Source: Salinivibrio sharmensis | GTDB taxonomy: Bacteria; Pseudomonadota; Gammaproteobacteria; Enterobacterales; Vibrionaceae | Reading direction: 5' to 3' | Assembly: GCF_001995985.1 (NCBI RefSeq) | Contig: NZ_MUFC01000018.1 | Coordinates: forward strand, 313-48,923 | DNA: 48,611 nucleotides | Part shown: positions 19,559 to 29,069 of the stretch, in pieces | How positions within the stretch are numbered: position 1 is the first letter of the stretch | Layout of the letters: every line of letters starts with the position of its first letter | Translations under genes and position numbers: made by a program | Notes under the pieces: generated by a model | The model's database searches: none | What the model saw: only the letters and a program-made list of their open reading frames with translations | What the model was told of the DNA's origin: nothing

Positions 19559-20485
19559 TTATAATTGAATAGAGATGTCATGTTGCTGTCCTTGCCGCTC
19601 GACCACCAGATCGAGCGCGCCCTGTTGTTGAATGCGACTGAGAATATCGGGAAGCGCCACAGAACGACTCAGCTTGAGGCCATTAATCGCAATCGCGATA
19701 TCCCCAGGCTGCAACCCTGATTGCTCAAACAGTATCGGGTTTTTGCCAGGTGTGAGGCGAAATCCTTTGAGCTGCTTTGCATCCCCAACTTGCGCAAGCT
19801 GCACATAGTCAAGTAGGCGCTGAGGGTTTTGGTTAAGTTGCTGCGCAAGATTAGCAGGCCAGTTACCACTGGCCGTCTCACGGGGCGTAGGCTTTGGGGG
19901 CGAAGCCTCTCCGTTGGATGGCGAAAAGACGGTTTGTGGCGTGCTATCAGCCTCTACGCCTGGCATCAATAATGCCTCTCGGCGTGTTCTCTGACGCAAG
20001 ATCACCCGATCTGACAACACCTGGTCAATACTGACTTGGGTGCCGTTCACCTGCTCACCCACACCATAGGTGGCTTGCTGCCCGCGATTGGCGATCACCG
20101 CCAACGCACGGGATGGTTGGTCACTGGCGACCACCCCTACCAAGGTTAATTGCAACCGCGTTTCCGGTACCTCGCTCACGGCTTGTCGGCGCTGTGCCTT
20201 CGACGCTTGATAACGTCCGAAAAGCTGGGCATCTATCACAGGTGCGAGAGACAGCGTGTTTCCGGTGGGTTGAGAAGCGGTTGCTTCGTGCACCATAGGC
20301 GCAGGTGTAGATGGCGCAGGCTGATAAAAAGCCCACACCAGACGACCTGCCAACCATGCGAGTACGCAGACTAAGCCGATATTGAGCCAAGGGGCTGCGC
20401 GACGCAGAGTTTGTGGCGACAAAGAGAAGCGATTATGTTGGCGTCCTGCCTGAGATATCATTCCTTTTAAACCAATTGGGGTCAC
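19559..20485 (-). CDS. gspC: Type II secretion system protein C
   Basis: This 308-residue protein is the first gene of the secretion operon. It has a single N-terminal membrane helix (about residues 33–52), a periplasmic HR domain that contacts the secretin, and a C-terminal PDZ-like domain (GLQPGDIAIAINGL). The start is GTG at 20485; an in-frame ATG at 20461 has AAGGA immediately against it, so the start is not certain. The 226 bp upstream of it, shared with hslR, must hold the operon promoter, but I could not identify it with confidence. Confidence 0.92.
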   Translation of the reverse strand: MTPIGLKGMISQAGRQHNRFSLSPQTLRRAAPWLNIGLVCVLAWLAGRLVWAFYQPAPSTPAPMVHEATASQPTGNTLSLAPVIDAQLFGRYQASKAQRRQAVSEVPETRLQLTLVGVVASDQPSRALAVIANRGQQATYGVGEQVNGTQVSIDQVLSDRVILRQRTRREALLMPGVEADSTPQTVFSPSNGEASPPKPTPRETASGNWPANLAQQLNQNPQRLLDYVQLAQVGDAKQLKGFRLTPGKNPILFEQSGLQPGDIAIAINGLKLSRSVALPDILSRIQQQGALDLVVERQGQQHDISIQL

Positions 20486-20711
20486 CGTTTATCCATTGAT
20501 GGCTTTTTTTGCCAGCAAATTCCATCATTAGATTACGAAAAGCTGGGCATGCTAGCAAAAACGCATTGTGATAGTGAGACTTTTTCAGTCATAGACCGGT
20601 ATTTTATCGAAGTCATCGGTTGGACGGGCAGTGGAACCGCTATGCTGTGATACTGCTCTAAAGTAAATTTTGTGCTAATGTCGCCGATCCAGATTGCGCA
20701 GGAGTTGAATG

Positions 20712-21116
20712 ATGAAAAACAACGCATCAACGCCTTTGACGGCGGTCAGGTTAGACAAGTGGCTGTGGGCTGCCCGCTTTTACAAGACGCGCTCCGTTGC
20801 GCGCAATATGATTGATGGCGGCAAAGTGCAGTATAATGGCCAACGCGCTAAACCGAGTAAAATGGTAGAAGTTGGGGCAGAGATCCGCCTTCGCCAAGGC
20901 CATGATGAAAAAACCGTCACGGTTATGGCTCTTTCAGAGCAGCGTCAGGGGGCGCCAATCGCGCAAACCCTGTACCAAGAAACCGAGAGCAGTCTCGCCA
21001 AGCGCGAGCACGAGTCAGAAATGCGTCGCTTAAATGCACACAATCCTCGCCCCGATGGACGACCGGATAAAAAGCAACGCCGAGATATTCGTAAGTTTAA
21101 ACAAGGCATAGACTAA
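20712..21116 (+). CDS. hslR: Ribosome-associated heat shock protein Hsp15
   Basis: Hsp15 binds free 50S subunits carrying a blocked nascent chain and helps recycle them. The 134-residue protein opens with an S4 RNA-binding domain ([17 protein letters not shown], about residues 12–70) and ends in a very basic tail. GGAG lies 7 nt before the ATG at 20712 and only 4 nt before the alternative ATG at 20709, so 20712 is preferred. hslO follows, 34 bp downstream. Confidence 0.93.
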   Translation: MKNNASTPLTAVRLDKWLWAARFYKTRSVARNMIDGGKVQYNGQRAKPSKMVEVGAEIRLRQGHDEKTVTVMALSEQRQGAPIAQTLYQETESSLAKREHESEMRRLNAHNPRPDGRPDKKQRRDIRKFKQGID

Positions 21117-21150
21117 GGCCGCGATCGCGCCATTGCCGGAGAGAAATTGC

Positions 21151-22026
21151 ATGTCAAACGATCAACTACACCGTTACCTATTTGAAGATGTGTCTGTTCG
21201 TGGTGAGCTGGTCAAGCTCGATGACACCTATCAGCGCATACTGGAAAACCAAGATTTCCCGGCACCGGTCAATGCCTTGCTGGGAGAGATGCTTGCCGCG
21301 ACTAGCTTATTGACCGCTACCCTCAAGTTTAACGGCTCAATCACCGTGCAACTGCAAGGCGATGGCCCCGTCTCTCTTGCGGTGATTAATGGGGATCATC
21401 ATCAACAACTGCGTGGTACCGCACGTGTCAAAGGTGAGGTGAAAGACGGTGCTACCTTGCCCGAGATGATGGGTAAAGGTCAGCTTATTATTACCATTGA
21501 ACCGGTGGACGGTGAGCGCTATCAGGGCATTGTCGGCCTTGAATCTGACAACTTACAAGCCTGTCTTGAAGATTACTTTGCCCGTTCCGAGCAACTGATG
21601 ACCCGCCTTTGGTTACGCACCGGCGAGCATGCAGGTAAACCGCATGCTGCAGGGATGATGCTGCAGGTTCTCCCCGACGGCAAAGGTGAAGACGGCGATT
21701 TTGAACACCTCGCTCAGCTTACCGAAACCATTAAAAACGAAGAGCTATTTAGCTTATCTGCTAAAGATGTGCTGTATCGTTTGTACCACCAAGAAAAAGT
21801 CACGCTGTATCCCGCACAAGAGGTGGTATTTAAATGCAGCTGCTCACGCGAGCGCAGCGCCAGCGCCATCGCGGCTATCGAGCGTAGCGAGGTGGATAAA
21901 ATGGTGGCTGAAATGGGAACGATTCATTTGCATTGTGATTATTGTGGCACAGACTACGCTTTCGATAGTGTTGATGTTGCAGCTATTTTCGAGCAAAACG
22001 CGGATTCTTCCTCACAAATGCAGTAA
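21151..22026 (+). CDS. hslO: Redox-regulated chaperone Hsp33
   Basis: Hsp33 is a holdase activated by oxidation and unfolding. From the ATG at 21151 it has 291 residues. The C-terminal zinc site is complete: Cys229-x-Cys231 and Cys262-xx-Cys265. GGAG lies upstream of this ATG, while an in-frame TTG at 21133 has no support. It forms a small operon with hslR and ends at a strong terminator. Confidence 0.95.
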   Translation: MSNDQLHRYLFEDVSVRGELVKLDDTYQRILENQDFPAPVNALLGEMLAATSLLTATLKFNGSITVQLQGDGPVSLAVINGDHHQQLRGTARVKGEVKDGATLPEMMGKGQLIITIEPVDGERYQGIVGLESDNLQACLEDYFARSEQLMTRLWLRTGEHAGKPHAAGMMLQVLPDGKGEDGDFEHLAQLTETIKNEELFSLSAKDVLYRLYHQEKVTLYPAQEVVFKCSCSRERSASAIAAIERSEVDKMVAEMGTIHLHCDYCGTDYAFDSVDVAAIFEQNADSSSQMQ

Positions 22027-22075
22027 CAACGTGCTACATTTTTAGCGCTCCGAAGCAAATCCCCCTGACGGAGTT

Positions 22076-22103
22076 CAAAAGCCAGCATTATGCTGGCTTT
22101 TTT
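22076..22103 (+). terminator. Intrinsic terminator after hslO
   Basis: GCCAGCA (22081–22087) pairs with TGCTGGC (22091–22097) around a 3 nt loop, followed by six T's and preceded by an A tract. Confidence 0.88.
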
Positions 22104-22176
22104 CTTATTCCTACCCGACTTAACTCACATTTTTTCTCGCATTATTTTTGTACAAACAATAATAGGTCTTTGGGTA

Positions 22177-22217
22177 GCGCAAACGATTAACTAAGCGTTA
22201 CCATGTCTATGACATGG
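22177..22217. promoter_or_regulatory. Candidate operators upstream of pckA
   Basis: GCGCAAACGATTAA (22177–22190) resembles a LacI-family site: it partly fits Cra and also the left half of PurR. Immediately downstream, CCATGTC-TAT-GACATGG (22201–22217) is a perfect 7 bp-arm palindrome with no factor I can name. E. coli pckA is Cra-activated, which makes the first site plausible. The rest of the gap 22104–22348 holds only a TATATAGA near 22272 and the pckA ribosome binding site. Confidence 0.3.
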
Positions 22218-22348
22218 CACCTGGTGGTCCGTACCCTACAATCAAAATAGCCCCAGTGTGCAGTCTTATATAGAGTCAGCCCCTGAAGTCACATTTTCAG
22301 GTTGCTAGCACAAAGACAGTTAACAACATCTTACCCCAAGGAGCACCT

Positions 22349-23977
22349 ATGACTGTCCTGAACGTCGAACCCGAGGTCGCTGACATCGATCTTTCCCGTC
22401 ATGGTCTGGAAAATGTCAAAGAAGTCATCCGTAATCCCTCTTATGAGCAGCTGTTCGAGGAAGAAACCAAACCTGGGCTGGAAGGCTATGAAAAAGGCGT
22501 GGTGACCGAGCTCGGCGCGGTGGCGGTAGACACTGGTATTTTCACCGGCCGTTCACCAAAAGATAAGTACATTGTCCGCGATGACACCACCCGCGACACC
22601 ATTTGGTGGTCTGATCAAGGCAAAAACGATAACAAGCCTATCGACCAAGCGGTCTGGAAAGATCTCAAAGCGCTGGTGACAGACCAGCTATCAGGCAAAC
22701 GCCTGTTTGTGATTGATGGCTATTGTGGTGCTAACCCCAATACCCGACTACGTATTCGCGTGATCACGGAAGTGGCGTGGCAAGCACACTTCGTTAAAAA
22801 CATGTTTATCCGTCCAACGGAGGAAGAGCTAAAAGACTTTGAGCCCGACTTTGTGGTGATGAACGGTGCCAAGTGTGTTAATACCAAATGGCGTGAACAT
22901 GGTTTGAACTCAGAAAACTTCACCGTCTTCAACCTCACCGAACGTATGCAGCTCATCGGCGGTACTTGGTACGGCGGCGAGATGAAAAAAGGCATGTTCG
23001 CGATGATGAATTATTTCTTGCCACTGCAAGACATCGCATCGATGCACTGCTCGGCGAACATGGGTAAAGACGGTGATGTCGCCATCTTCTTTGGTTTATC
23101 CGGCACCGGCAAAACCACCCTCTCTACCGACCCCAAACGCCAGCTGATTGGTGATGATGAACACGGCTGGGACGACCACGGCGTGTTTAACTTCGAGGGC
23201 GGTTGCTACGCGAAAACCATCAAGCTCTCGAAAGAGGCTGAACCGGATATCTATAACGCCATTCGTCGTGATGCGCTACTAGAGAACGTCACCGTCCGCG
23301 GCAATGGCACCATCGACTTTGACGATAACACCAAAACTGAGAACACCCGTGTCTCGTACCCGATTTATCACATCGACAACATTGTTAAGCCCGTATCAAA
23401 AGGCGGCCATGCCAACAAGGTGATTTTCTTGTCAGCGGATGCGTTTGGTGTGCTGCCCCCCGTGTCTAAGCTGACCCCAGAGCAAACCAAGTACCATTTC
23501 TTGTCAGGCTTTACGGCGAAGCTTGCAGGCACAGAGCGTGGGATCACCGAGCCGACACCTGCGTTTTCTGCCGCATTCGGTGCCGCCTTCTTGACCTTGC
23601 ACCCCACTAAGTATGCAGAGGTGTTGGTCAAACGCATGGAAGCGGCAGGCGCCGAGGCCTATTTGGTCAACACTGGCTGGAATGGCTCGGGCGAGCGGAT
23701 TTCAATTAAAGATACCCGCGCGATCATTGACGCGATTTTAGATGGCTCCATCGAAAAAGCGGAGACTAAGCCAATTCCAATTTTTAATTTGCAAGTACCC
23801 ACCTCACTCGACGAAGTGAGCGACGGTATTCTTGACCCGCGTGACACCTATGTCGACCCCCTTCAGTGGGAAAGCAAAGCCAAAGATCTGGCACAACGCT
23901 TTATCGATAACTTTGAAAAGTACACCGACACCCCTGAAGGTGCCGCTCTGGTCTCAGCTGGCCCTCAGCTAGACTAA
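22349..23977 (+). CDS. pckA: Phosphoenolpyruvate carboxykinase (ATP)
   Basis: PckA converts oxaloacetate and ATP to PEP, CO2 and ADP, the first committed step of gluconeogenesis. The 542-residue protein has the ATP-type signatures: the R-binding [10 protein letters not shown], the kinase-1a P-loop [11 protein letters not shown], and the metal-binding [10 protein letters not shown]. An AAGGAG lies 7 nt before the ATG. It is transcribed alone, with a terminator before it and a GC-rich stem-loop after it. Confidence 0.97.
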   Translation: MTVLNVEPEVADIDLSRHGLENVKEVIRNPSYEQLFEEETKPGLEGYEKGVVTELGAVAVDTGIFTGRSPKDKYIVRDDTTRDTIWWSDQGKNDNKPIDQAVWKDLKALVTDQLSGKRLFVIDGYCGANPNTRLRIRVITEVAWQAHFVKNMFIRPTEEELKDFEPDFVVMNGAKCVNTKWREHGLNSENFTVFNLTERMQLIGGTWYGGEMKKGMFAMMNYFLPLQDIASMHCSANMGKDGDVAIFFGLSGTGKTTLSTDPKRQLIGDDEHGWDDHGVFNFEGGCYAKTIKLSKEAEPDIYNAIRRDALLENVTVRGNGTIDFDDNTKTENTRVSYPIYHIDNIVKPVSKGGHANKVIFLSADAFGVLPPVSKLTPEQTKYHFLSGFTAKLAGTERGITEPTPAFSAAFGAAFLTLHPTKYAEVLVKRMEAAGAEAYLVNTGWNGSGERISIKDTRAIIDAILDGSIEKAETKPIPIFNLQVPTSLDEVSDGILDPRDTYVDPLQWESKAKDLAQRFIDNFEKYTDTPEGAALVSAGPQLD

Positions 23978-23987
23978 TTTGCGCCTC

Positions 23988-24015
23988 CCCCCATACTGCA
24001 TGTGCGGTATGGGGG
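23988..24015 (+). terminator. GC-rich stem-loop after pckA (weak terminator)
   Basis: CCCCCATAC (23988–23996) pairs with GTATGGGGG (24007–24015) around a 10 nt loop. No T tract follows on the plus strand, so it may stabilise or partly terminate the pckA mRNA rather than act as a full intrinsic terminator. Confidence 0.45.
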
Positions 24016-24106
24016 CACTTCCCCGCCGCGATATGGGCTAATAGTTGAAGTTACGACACTTTTGCGCCAGTCTTATTGCTACTGATTGCCTTGATAGGGT
24101 TGGTTC

Positions 24107-25948
24107 ATGCGCATCCTGGCCAAACTGATCGCCAGCTTTTTCATTCTATGTGTCACCACGTTACTTGTGCTCGCGGTTCTGTTTCATACGCGCTACAGCA
24201 CCGAGGTGTTTCATCACTTGGTGACGCCGCTTCTGCCTGGCGAGCTGACCGCAAAGCAAGTTAAATATCATTGGCGTCAGCCGCTTAGTTTGACCCTCAC
24301 CCAGCCCAACTATCACGCTGGCTCTCAACACTGGCAAGCCGACCGGTTGCGCGTACAACTTGATACTAGGCGTTTGCCGCACATTCACTGGCTACGGATT
24401 GATGGCTTATCCATTGATCTCACCCAGAGTGAACCACCTAGCCTTGCAATCTTGCCCGCATCCATGGAAATCGGCCGCGTGTTATTCAACGACGTCAATA
24501 TCATTGGGCAAGGCTGGCAAGCGCGCCAAGTGAGTGCCCAGCTTGATCAGTGGCAAAAAGGCAACTCGCCATGGGGCTCGGTCCGTGGTCGCGCGCAATG
24601 GGAAGCTAAGCGTATAAATTGGCACGGCATTGAGCTCTCTGATGCCCTACTAGACGCCGAACCAAGCGATGAGGGGTGGCAACTGAACGGCGTCTCATTT
24701 CAATGGCAACGGGCAAGTTTGAGCGCGCAGGGACGGTGGCAACCCAAAGCACTTGCCCTCAGCCAGCTAACCATTAGCAATGCTATTATCGATAGTGAAC
24801 ACACCCACCAGCAACTGCGTAAAGCCTTATCTCACTGGCCGAACGATACCACGCTCTCTATCGACCGAGCAGACATTCGCCAACTCAGTGCCGAAACCAA
24901 TAAGATTTCGGTAAATGGCCTGACCCTGTCGGCTGAGCAGTTAACGTTTTCTCCCCATTCCGCTTGGTGGGATCACCCCCAGCTGCGCGCCTCGTTTAAT
25001 GCCGACTATCTGCGCTGGCAAGGACAGACCTGGGAACAACCTTTAGGCGAGGTAGAACGCCGTGATGAAAGCTGGATAGTCAACCAACTCACCAGCCAGT
25101 GGCAAGAAGGATTTATCAGCATTTCCGGCCAATTCTCCCCCAAAAGTTGGCAGATAGATAGGTTACGCGCCAATGGCCTCACCCTCAGCCGCGAACGGCT
25201 TAGGCCGCTGATAAGCGCATTGCCAGATTGGCCGCAACAAATAGCGGTGACGGATCTGTCACTCAAGCACAATGAGTGGTTGGCGTTATCGCCACAGTTC
25301 CCGGTCAAGGTAGATGGCATTGATATTGACGGTCGCGACCTACATTTACACCGCCACCCACAGTGGCAACTACATAATGGTACGCTCACCGCCAGCGCAA
25401 GCTATGCCAGCATCAATCAACAGTGGCTAGCTGAGCCTTATTTGCGGTTAGAGGCGAGCGACGGTCACGTCAACTTACGTCAGTTACTATTGGGCTTTCC
25501 CGATGGGCAACTGGCCGCCTCAGGGCAGTGGAACCTCAATACACCGAGCCAGCCTTGGTCAGTACAGATTGACGGCTTACAAGTGCCGTTATCGCTTTAC
25601 CAAGCGTGGTTCGACTGGCCGCTGCCTTTGACGGGTTATCACGATCTACAAGGGCAATGGTCTGGGCTCGCTGCCGATGTAAACAGCTTCAAGGTCGGTT
25701 TAAATGGCCACCTCGCGGTCACGCTGCTCGATGCTCACGCCGCTGTTGCACCGGACAACGGTTGGCCAGCGCGCATTGCTGGGTGGTTTCAAGGCAGGCG
25801 AGTCAAGCAGCGGCAATCGCAGTCGTTCCCATTTGAACAACTCTCTCTAAAAGCCGACCGTGGCCATATCACGGGTATTCTTCAGGGGGACAAATCCGTG
25901 TCGATTGATTGGCCGATTTATCAAACCGCCACCCCAAGCGTACGTTAG
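24107..25948 (+). CDS. AsmA-family envelope protein
   Basis: This 613-residue protein has one N-terminal membrane helix (about residues 4–26) and a long periplasmic region of repeated beta-strand segments, with many Trp/Gln-rich strands (for example WQLNGVSFQWQ and AASGQWNLNT), typical of AsmA-like proteins. These are thought to bridge the periplasm and help move or control phospholipids between membranes. I cannot assign it to a named E. coli AsmA paralogue. Its last 4 bp overlap the end of convergent madA and no terminator separates them. Confidence 0.75.
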   Translation: MRILAKLIASFFILCVTTLLVLAVLFHTRYSTEVFHHLVTPLLPGELTAKQVKYHWRQPLSLTLTQPNYHAGSQHWQADRLRVQLDTRRLPHIHWLRIDGLSIDLTQSEPPSLAILPASMEIGRVLFNDVNIIGQGWQARQVSAQLDQWQKGNSPWGSVRGRAQWEAKRINWHGIELSDALLDAEPSDEGWQLNGVSFQWQRASLSAQGRWQPKALALSQLTISNAIIDSEHTHQQLRKALSHWPNDTTLSIDRADIRQLSAETNKISVNGLTLSAEQLTFSPHSAWWDHPQLRASFNADYLRWQGQTWEQPLGEVERRDESWIVNQLTSQWQEGFISISGQFSPKSWQIDRLRANGLTLSRERLRPLISALPDWPQQIAVTDLSLKHNEWLALSPQFPVKVDGIDIDGRDLHLHRHPQWQLHNGTLTASASYASINQQWLAEPYLRLEASDGHVNLRQLLLGFPDGQLAASGQWNLNTPSQPWSVQIDGLQVPLSLYQAWFDWPLPLTGYHDLQGQWSGLAADVNSFKVGLNGHLAVTLLDAHAAVAPDNGWPARIAGWFQGRRVKQRQSQSFPFEQLSLKADRGHITGILQGDKSVSIDWPIYQTATPSVR

Positions 25949-26889
25949 CGCAGTAGTGCCAACTGAGGCGCAGGCTGTGCGGTAGCGCCATCGTCCGATG
26001 GCAGCAACACATACGTGCCGGTGAACACGCCGGCCTTGTCGTCACCACTGAAAAACTCCACTTCTAGCGTGACACGCGCGCGGCGACCATTTTCCAGCCT
26101 ATCCAGCTCACCGCTCAAGTTATCCAGCGATACACTTGCTCTTGGCCGTTCAGCCACAGGGCGGCGATAGCGAATATGGCTATCTGCGAGGACAATATCT
26201 GCACTGAGTTGACGTTCTTTCATCAACAGCCATACCATTCCCCACCCCGCAAGCGTGGCAAGGCTAAAAATACTGCCAGCAAACATGGTATGACGCGGAT
26301 TCAGGTTGGCATTTAAGTTCGCGCACACTTCAAAGTGATAGCCGGTGAATTGGCTGATCTGTACACCCATTTTATCACTGATCGGGATTTGTTCTTGCCA
26401 GCGCTGCTGTAGCTCGGTACACCACTCAGGGTGGCGTACCACATCAGACAACGGGTCTAAAGGTTTTACCATTTGCTGGTGACGAATCGGCCCACGTTCG
26501 TCACTTAAATCCCCCTGACGCATAAAATCATGCTGGGCATAAAAGCTTACGGCTTCTTCACGGGCACGACACACCAAACGCTTGGCGCCTTCTTGTCGTG
26601 CTAGCGATTCCAACGCCATCAGAATCAAAGCCCCAAGGCCACGATTGCGAAAGTCGGGAGAGACCGCCATGTAACGAATTTGTCCATCGTTGTCAGGCGT
26701 CAAGTAAAGGCGACCAATGGCAACAGGGGCATCATCACTGTCGACGATCATACGATGGCAGGCATTCACGTCATAGGCATCACGCTCTGAGCCGCGCGGC
26801 GCATGCCAAGGCTCGCGCAACATGCGATAGCGAAAGTCGTAATAACGTGCAAGCTCTTGCTCTGTGCGTGGTGTGACGATTTTAAACAT
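25945..26889 (-). CDS. madA: Malonyl-ACP decarboxylase MadA (YiiD): GNAT plus hot-dog domain
   Basis: This 314-residue protein has an N-terminal GNAT domain (about residues 1–150, with the acetyl-CoA loop RNRGLGALIL) and a C-terminal hot-dog domain (about 165–300). E. coli YiiD has the same architecture and was shown to be a malonyl-ACP decarboxylase that lets fatty acid synthesis start without FabH. The catalytic loop there carries an essential Asn; here the matching loop reads NLNPRHTMFAGS. The gene follows dtd by 27 bp, as yiiD does in E. coli. Confidence 0.85.
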   Translation of the reverse strand: MFKIVTPRTEQELARYYDFRYRMLREPWHAPRGSERDAYDVNACHRMIVDSDDAPVAIGRLYLTPDNDGQIRYMAVSPDFRNRGLGALILMALESLARQEGAKRLVCRAREEAVSFYAQHDFMRQGDLSDERGPIRHQQMVKPLDPLSDVVRHPEWCTELQQRWQEQIPISDKMGVQISQFTGYHFEVCANLNANLNPRHTMFAGSIFSLATLAGWGMVWLLMKERQLSADIVLADSHIRYRRPVAERPRASVSLDNLSGELDRLENGRRARVTLEVEFFSGDDKAGVFTGTYVLLPSDDGATAQPAPQLALLR

Positions 26890-26916
26890 GCCTGTCTCTC
26901 CCTGTTAGGCGCGCAT

Positions 26917-27351
26917 TTATACCTGAAGCCAGAAAGTCACCGGCCCATCGTTAACCAAACTCACCTTCATGTCTGCAGCAAACTGACCCGTTTGCGTCTC
27001 GACTCCGGCTTGCTGGCAGTCTTGGCAAAACACCTCATACAAGCGCTCCGCGTCGGCGGGTGACGCGCCAGAAAAGCTGGGGCGCATCCCCTTTTTGGTA
27101 TCAGCTGCCAAGGTAAACTGAGAGACCGCCAGGAGCTCGCCTCCTACTTGTGAGACATTAAGGTTCATTTTTCCCGCATCGTCTTCAAACACACGGTAAC
27201 CACGAACTTTATGTGCCAGCTTGGTCGCTTGGGTCTCAGTGTCGCCTTTTTCGACACCTAGTAGCACCACCAGTCCTTTGCCTATCGACCCCAATGTGAA
27301 GCCATCTACCGTTACACTGGCTTCACTCACGCGTTGAATGAGGGCTATCAT
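26917..27351 (-). CDS. dtd: D-aminoacyl-tRNA deacylase
   Basis: Dtd hydrolyses D-aminoacyl- and Gly-tRNAAla mischarged species in the cytoplasm. At 144 residues it is normal length, with the two active-site motifs SQFTL (near residue 78) and NDGPVTFW near the C-terminus, which provides the cross-subunit Gly-Pro motif. Its 5' end overlaps yihY by 29 nt, so it is translationally linked within the yihY–dtd–madA operon. Confidence 0.95.
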   Translation of the reverse strand: MIALIQRVSEASVTVDGFTLGSIGKGLVVLLGVEKGDTETQATKLAHKVRGYRVFEDDAGKMNLNVSQVGGELLAVSQFTLAADTKKGMRPSFSGASPADAERLYEVFCQDCQQAGVETQTGQFAADMKVSLVNDGPVTFWLQV

Positions 27352-28291
27352 CGGTTTCCTCTTTTTGAGTGGTTAAAGAATGCGTCGCTGCCACTGGCGT
27401 GGTCGATGCGGGTTGAGCCATTTGCCCCATTGTACCTGGCCACCAGGCTGTCGACTCTCTCAGCGTCGCCGTCACTTGCGCGCCAAACAGCACAATGCAC
27501 CAACTGAAATACACCCAGACAAAGAGAATAGGGATCACCGCCAGTGCCCCATAAATCAATTGATATGACGGAAAATGGGTGACGTACAAGGCGAACACTT
27601 TCTTACTCAGTTCAAACAAAATACTCGCGACCGCCGCCCCCACAAAGGCATGGCGCAATCGTACACGCGTATTGGGTACCTGGGTATAAAGCCCCATGAA
27701 GGTCAACGTCGTCAGGATAAAGGGCAAAACACGCAGTAACGTCGTGAATAAGTCATTGGCAATCCCACTTTGTAGTAAGGACAGCGAGGTTAAATACGAG
27801 CTCAGTGCAATGCTGGTGCCAATCAAAATAGGCCCCAAGGTGAGCACCATCCAGTAGATAGAAAAGGCGATCATCGTTGGCCGTTTGGTCTGAATTTTAA
27901 AGGTGTGATTCAAACTTTTGTCGATCGCCGAAATGAGCATGATGGCGACCACAAACAAGAAACTCACCCCAACCGCTGTCATTTTACCCGCATTGGCAAC
28001 AAACTCATTCAGATAGCGTGCCACCACTTCGCCGGCGGCGGGCACAAAGTTGTTAATCACAAACTGCTGTAAGGTGTTTCCCACCTCGGAAAAGCCGGGA
28101 AAGCTTGAAAAAGCAGATAGCACCACTGTCACCAACGGCACAAGGGATAGCAGCGTGACATACGCCATATGACCCGCACTGACCGTGAGCCTGTCTTCAC
28201 CCATCCGCCGCCACAAATGCGTGAGCATTGCCATCAACCAATCACGGTGATGACGCCATGTCTTCTCGTCTAGGATCCCCACTTTGCGCAT
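27323..28291 (-). CDS. yihY: YihY/BrkB family (UPF0761) inner-membrane protein
   Basis: This 322-residue polytopic protein has about six membrane segments and the conserved N-terminal stretch [19 protein letters not shown]. The family was once annotated as ribonuclease BN (rbn), which is wrong. Its function is unknown, with proposed roles in envelope permeability. The C-terminal 40 residues are polar and low-complexity. It starts the yihY–dtd–madA operon and overlaps dtd by 29 nt. Confidence 0.88.
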   Translation of the reverse strand: MRKVGILDEKTWRHHRDWLMAMLTHLWRRMGEDRLTVSAGHMAYVTLLSLVPLVTVVLSAFSSFPGFSEVGNTLQQFVINNFVPAAGEVVARYLNEFVANAGKMTAVGVSFLFVVAIMLISAIDKSLNHTFKIQTKRPTMIAFSIYWMVLTLGPILIGTSIALSSYLTSLSLLQSGIANDLFTTLLRVLPFILTTLTFMGLYTQVPNTRVRLRHAFVGAAVASILFELSKKVFALYVTHFPSYQLIYGALAVIPILFVWVYFSWCIVLFGAQVTATLRESTAWWPGTMGQMAQPASTTPVAATHSLTTQKEETDDSPHSTRE

Positions 28292-28361
28292 CCTTCCACC
28301 TTAACCTTGTGTTAGCCTTAAGCGTAATGAGTGTACATGATTTATGATTAAGGAGTTGCCT

Positions 28362-28997
28362 GTGCGGGCTATCTTTGTTTTTGTTATCGGCTTCACCCTA
28401 CTCACTGGCTGTCAGTCTGCCTACTACTCGGCCATGGAGCAAGTGGGCATCCATAAGCGCGATATCATGGTTGATCGCGTGGAAGACGCCGCTGATGCGC
28501 AGCAAGAAGCGCAATCTCAGTTTAAAGATGCACGGCAAGCTTTAAGCCAACTTACCCAGTTTGACGGCGGTGAGTTACAAGCTGCGTATGAGGCAGTGGA
28601 TAGCCAGTATCAACAAAGTCATGATGCGGTCACCCGCGTGCGCGAGCGGATTGATGCGCTTGAGTCCGTCTCTGAAGCGCTGTTTGATGAGTGGGAAGAA
28701 GAATTAGACTTGTACACCAATCGACGCCTACAGCGTGATAGTGAACAACGTTTGCGTCAAACCCGCAAGGAGTACGAGCGATTACGTGATGCGATGCGTC
28801 GTGCGGAAAAAACCATGACGCCGGTACTAAACACGCTGCAAGATAACCGCCTTTATCTCAAACACAACCTCAATGCCCGCGCGATTGGCGCATTACAAGG
28901 CGAGTTAGATGCGCTCTCTGGCGAGATAGACCGTGCCGTTGCCGATATGCAACGCGCGATTCAAGCCTCAGATCGTTTTATTCAGACCCTCAATTAA
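28362..28997 (+). CDS. DUF2959 lipoprotein
   Basis: This is a 211-residue predicted lipoprotein: a short signal peptide ending in the lipobox LLTGC, then a mostly helical, strongly charged coiled-coil region (about residues 30–205). AAGGAG lies 6 nt before the GTG at 28362, which I take as the start; the upstream ATG at 28344 would place this Shine-Dalgarno inside the gene. Conserved in marine gammaproteobacteria, function unknown. It reads divergently from yihY and ends at a terminator shared with typA. Confidence 0.8.
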   Translation: MRAIFVFVIGFTLLTGCQSAYYSAMEQVGIHKRDIMVDRVEDAADAQQEAQSQFKDARQALSQLTQFDGGELQAAYEAVDSQYQQSHDAVTRVRERIDALESVSEALFDEWEEELDLYTNRRLQRDSEQRLRQTRKEYERLRDAMRRAEKTMTPVLNTLQDNRLYLKHNLNARAIGALQGELDALSGEIDRAVADMQRAIQASDRFIQTLN

Positions 28998-29014
28998 ACG
29001 AAACGCCACCGACT

Positions 29015-29040
29015 AAAAAAGGCACCCGAGGGTGCCTTTT
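29015..29040. terminator. Bidirectional intrinsic terminator
   Basis: GGCACC (29021–29026) and GGTGCC (29031–29036) pair around CGAG, flanked by AAAAAA on the left and TTTT on the right. It serves the DUF2959 gene and convergent typA. Confidence 0.87.
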
Positions 29041-29069
29041 GTCAACGTTGCGCTAAGGTATCCGCGAGA

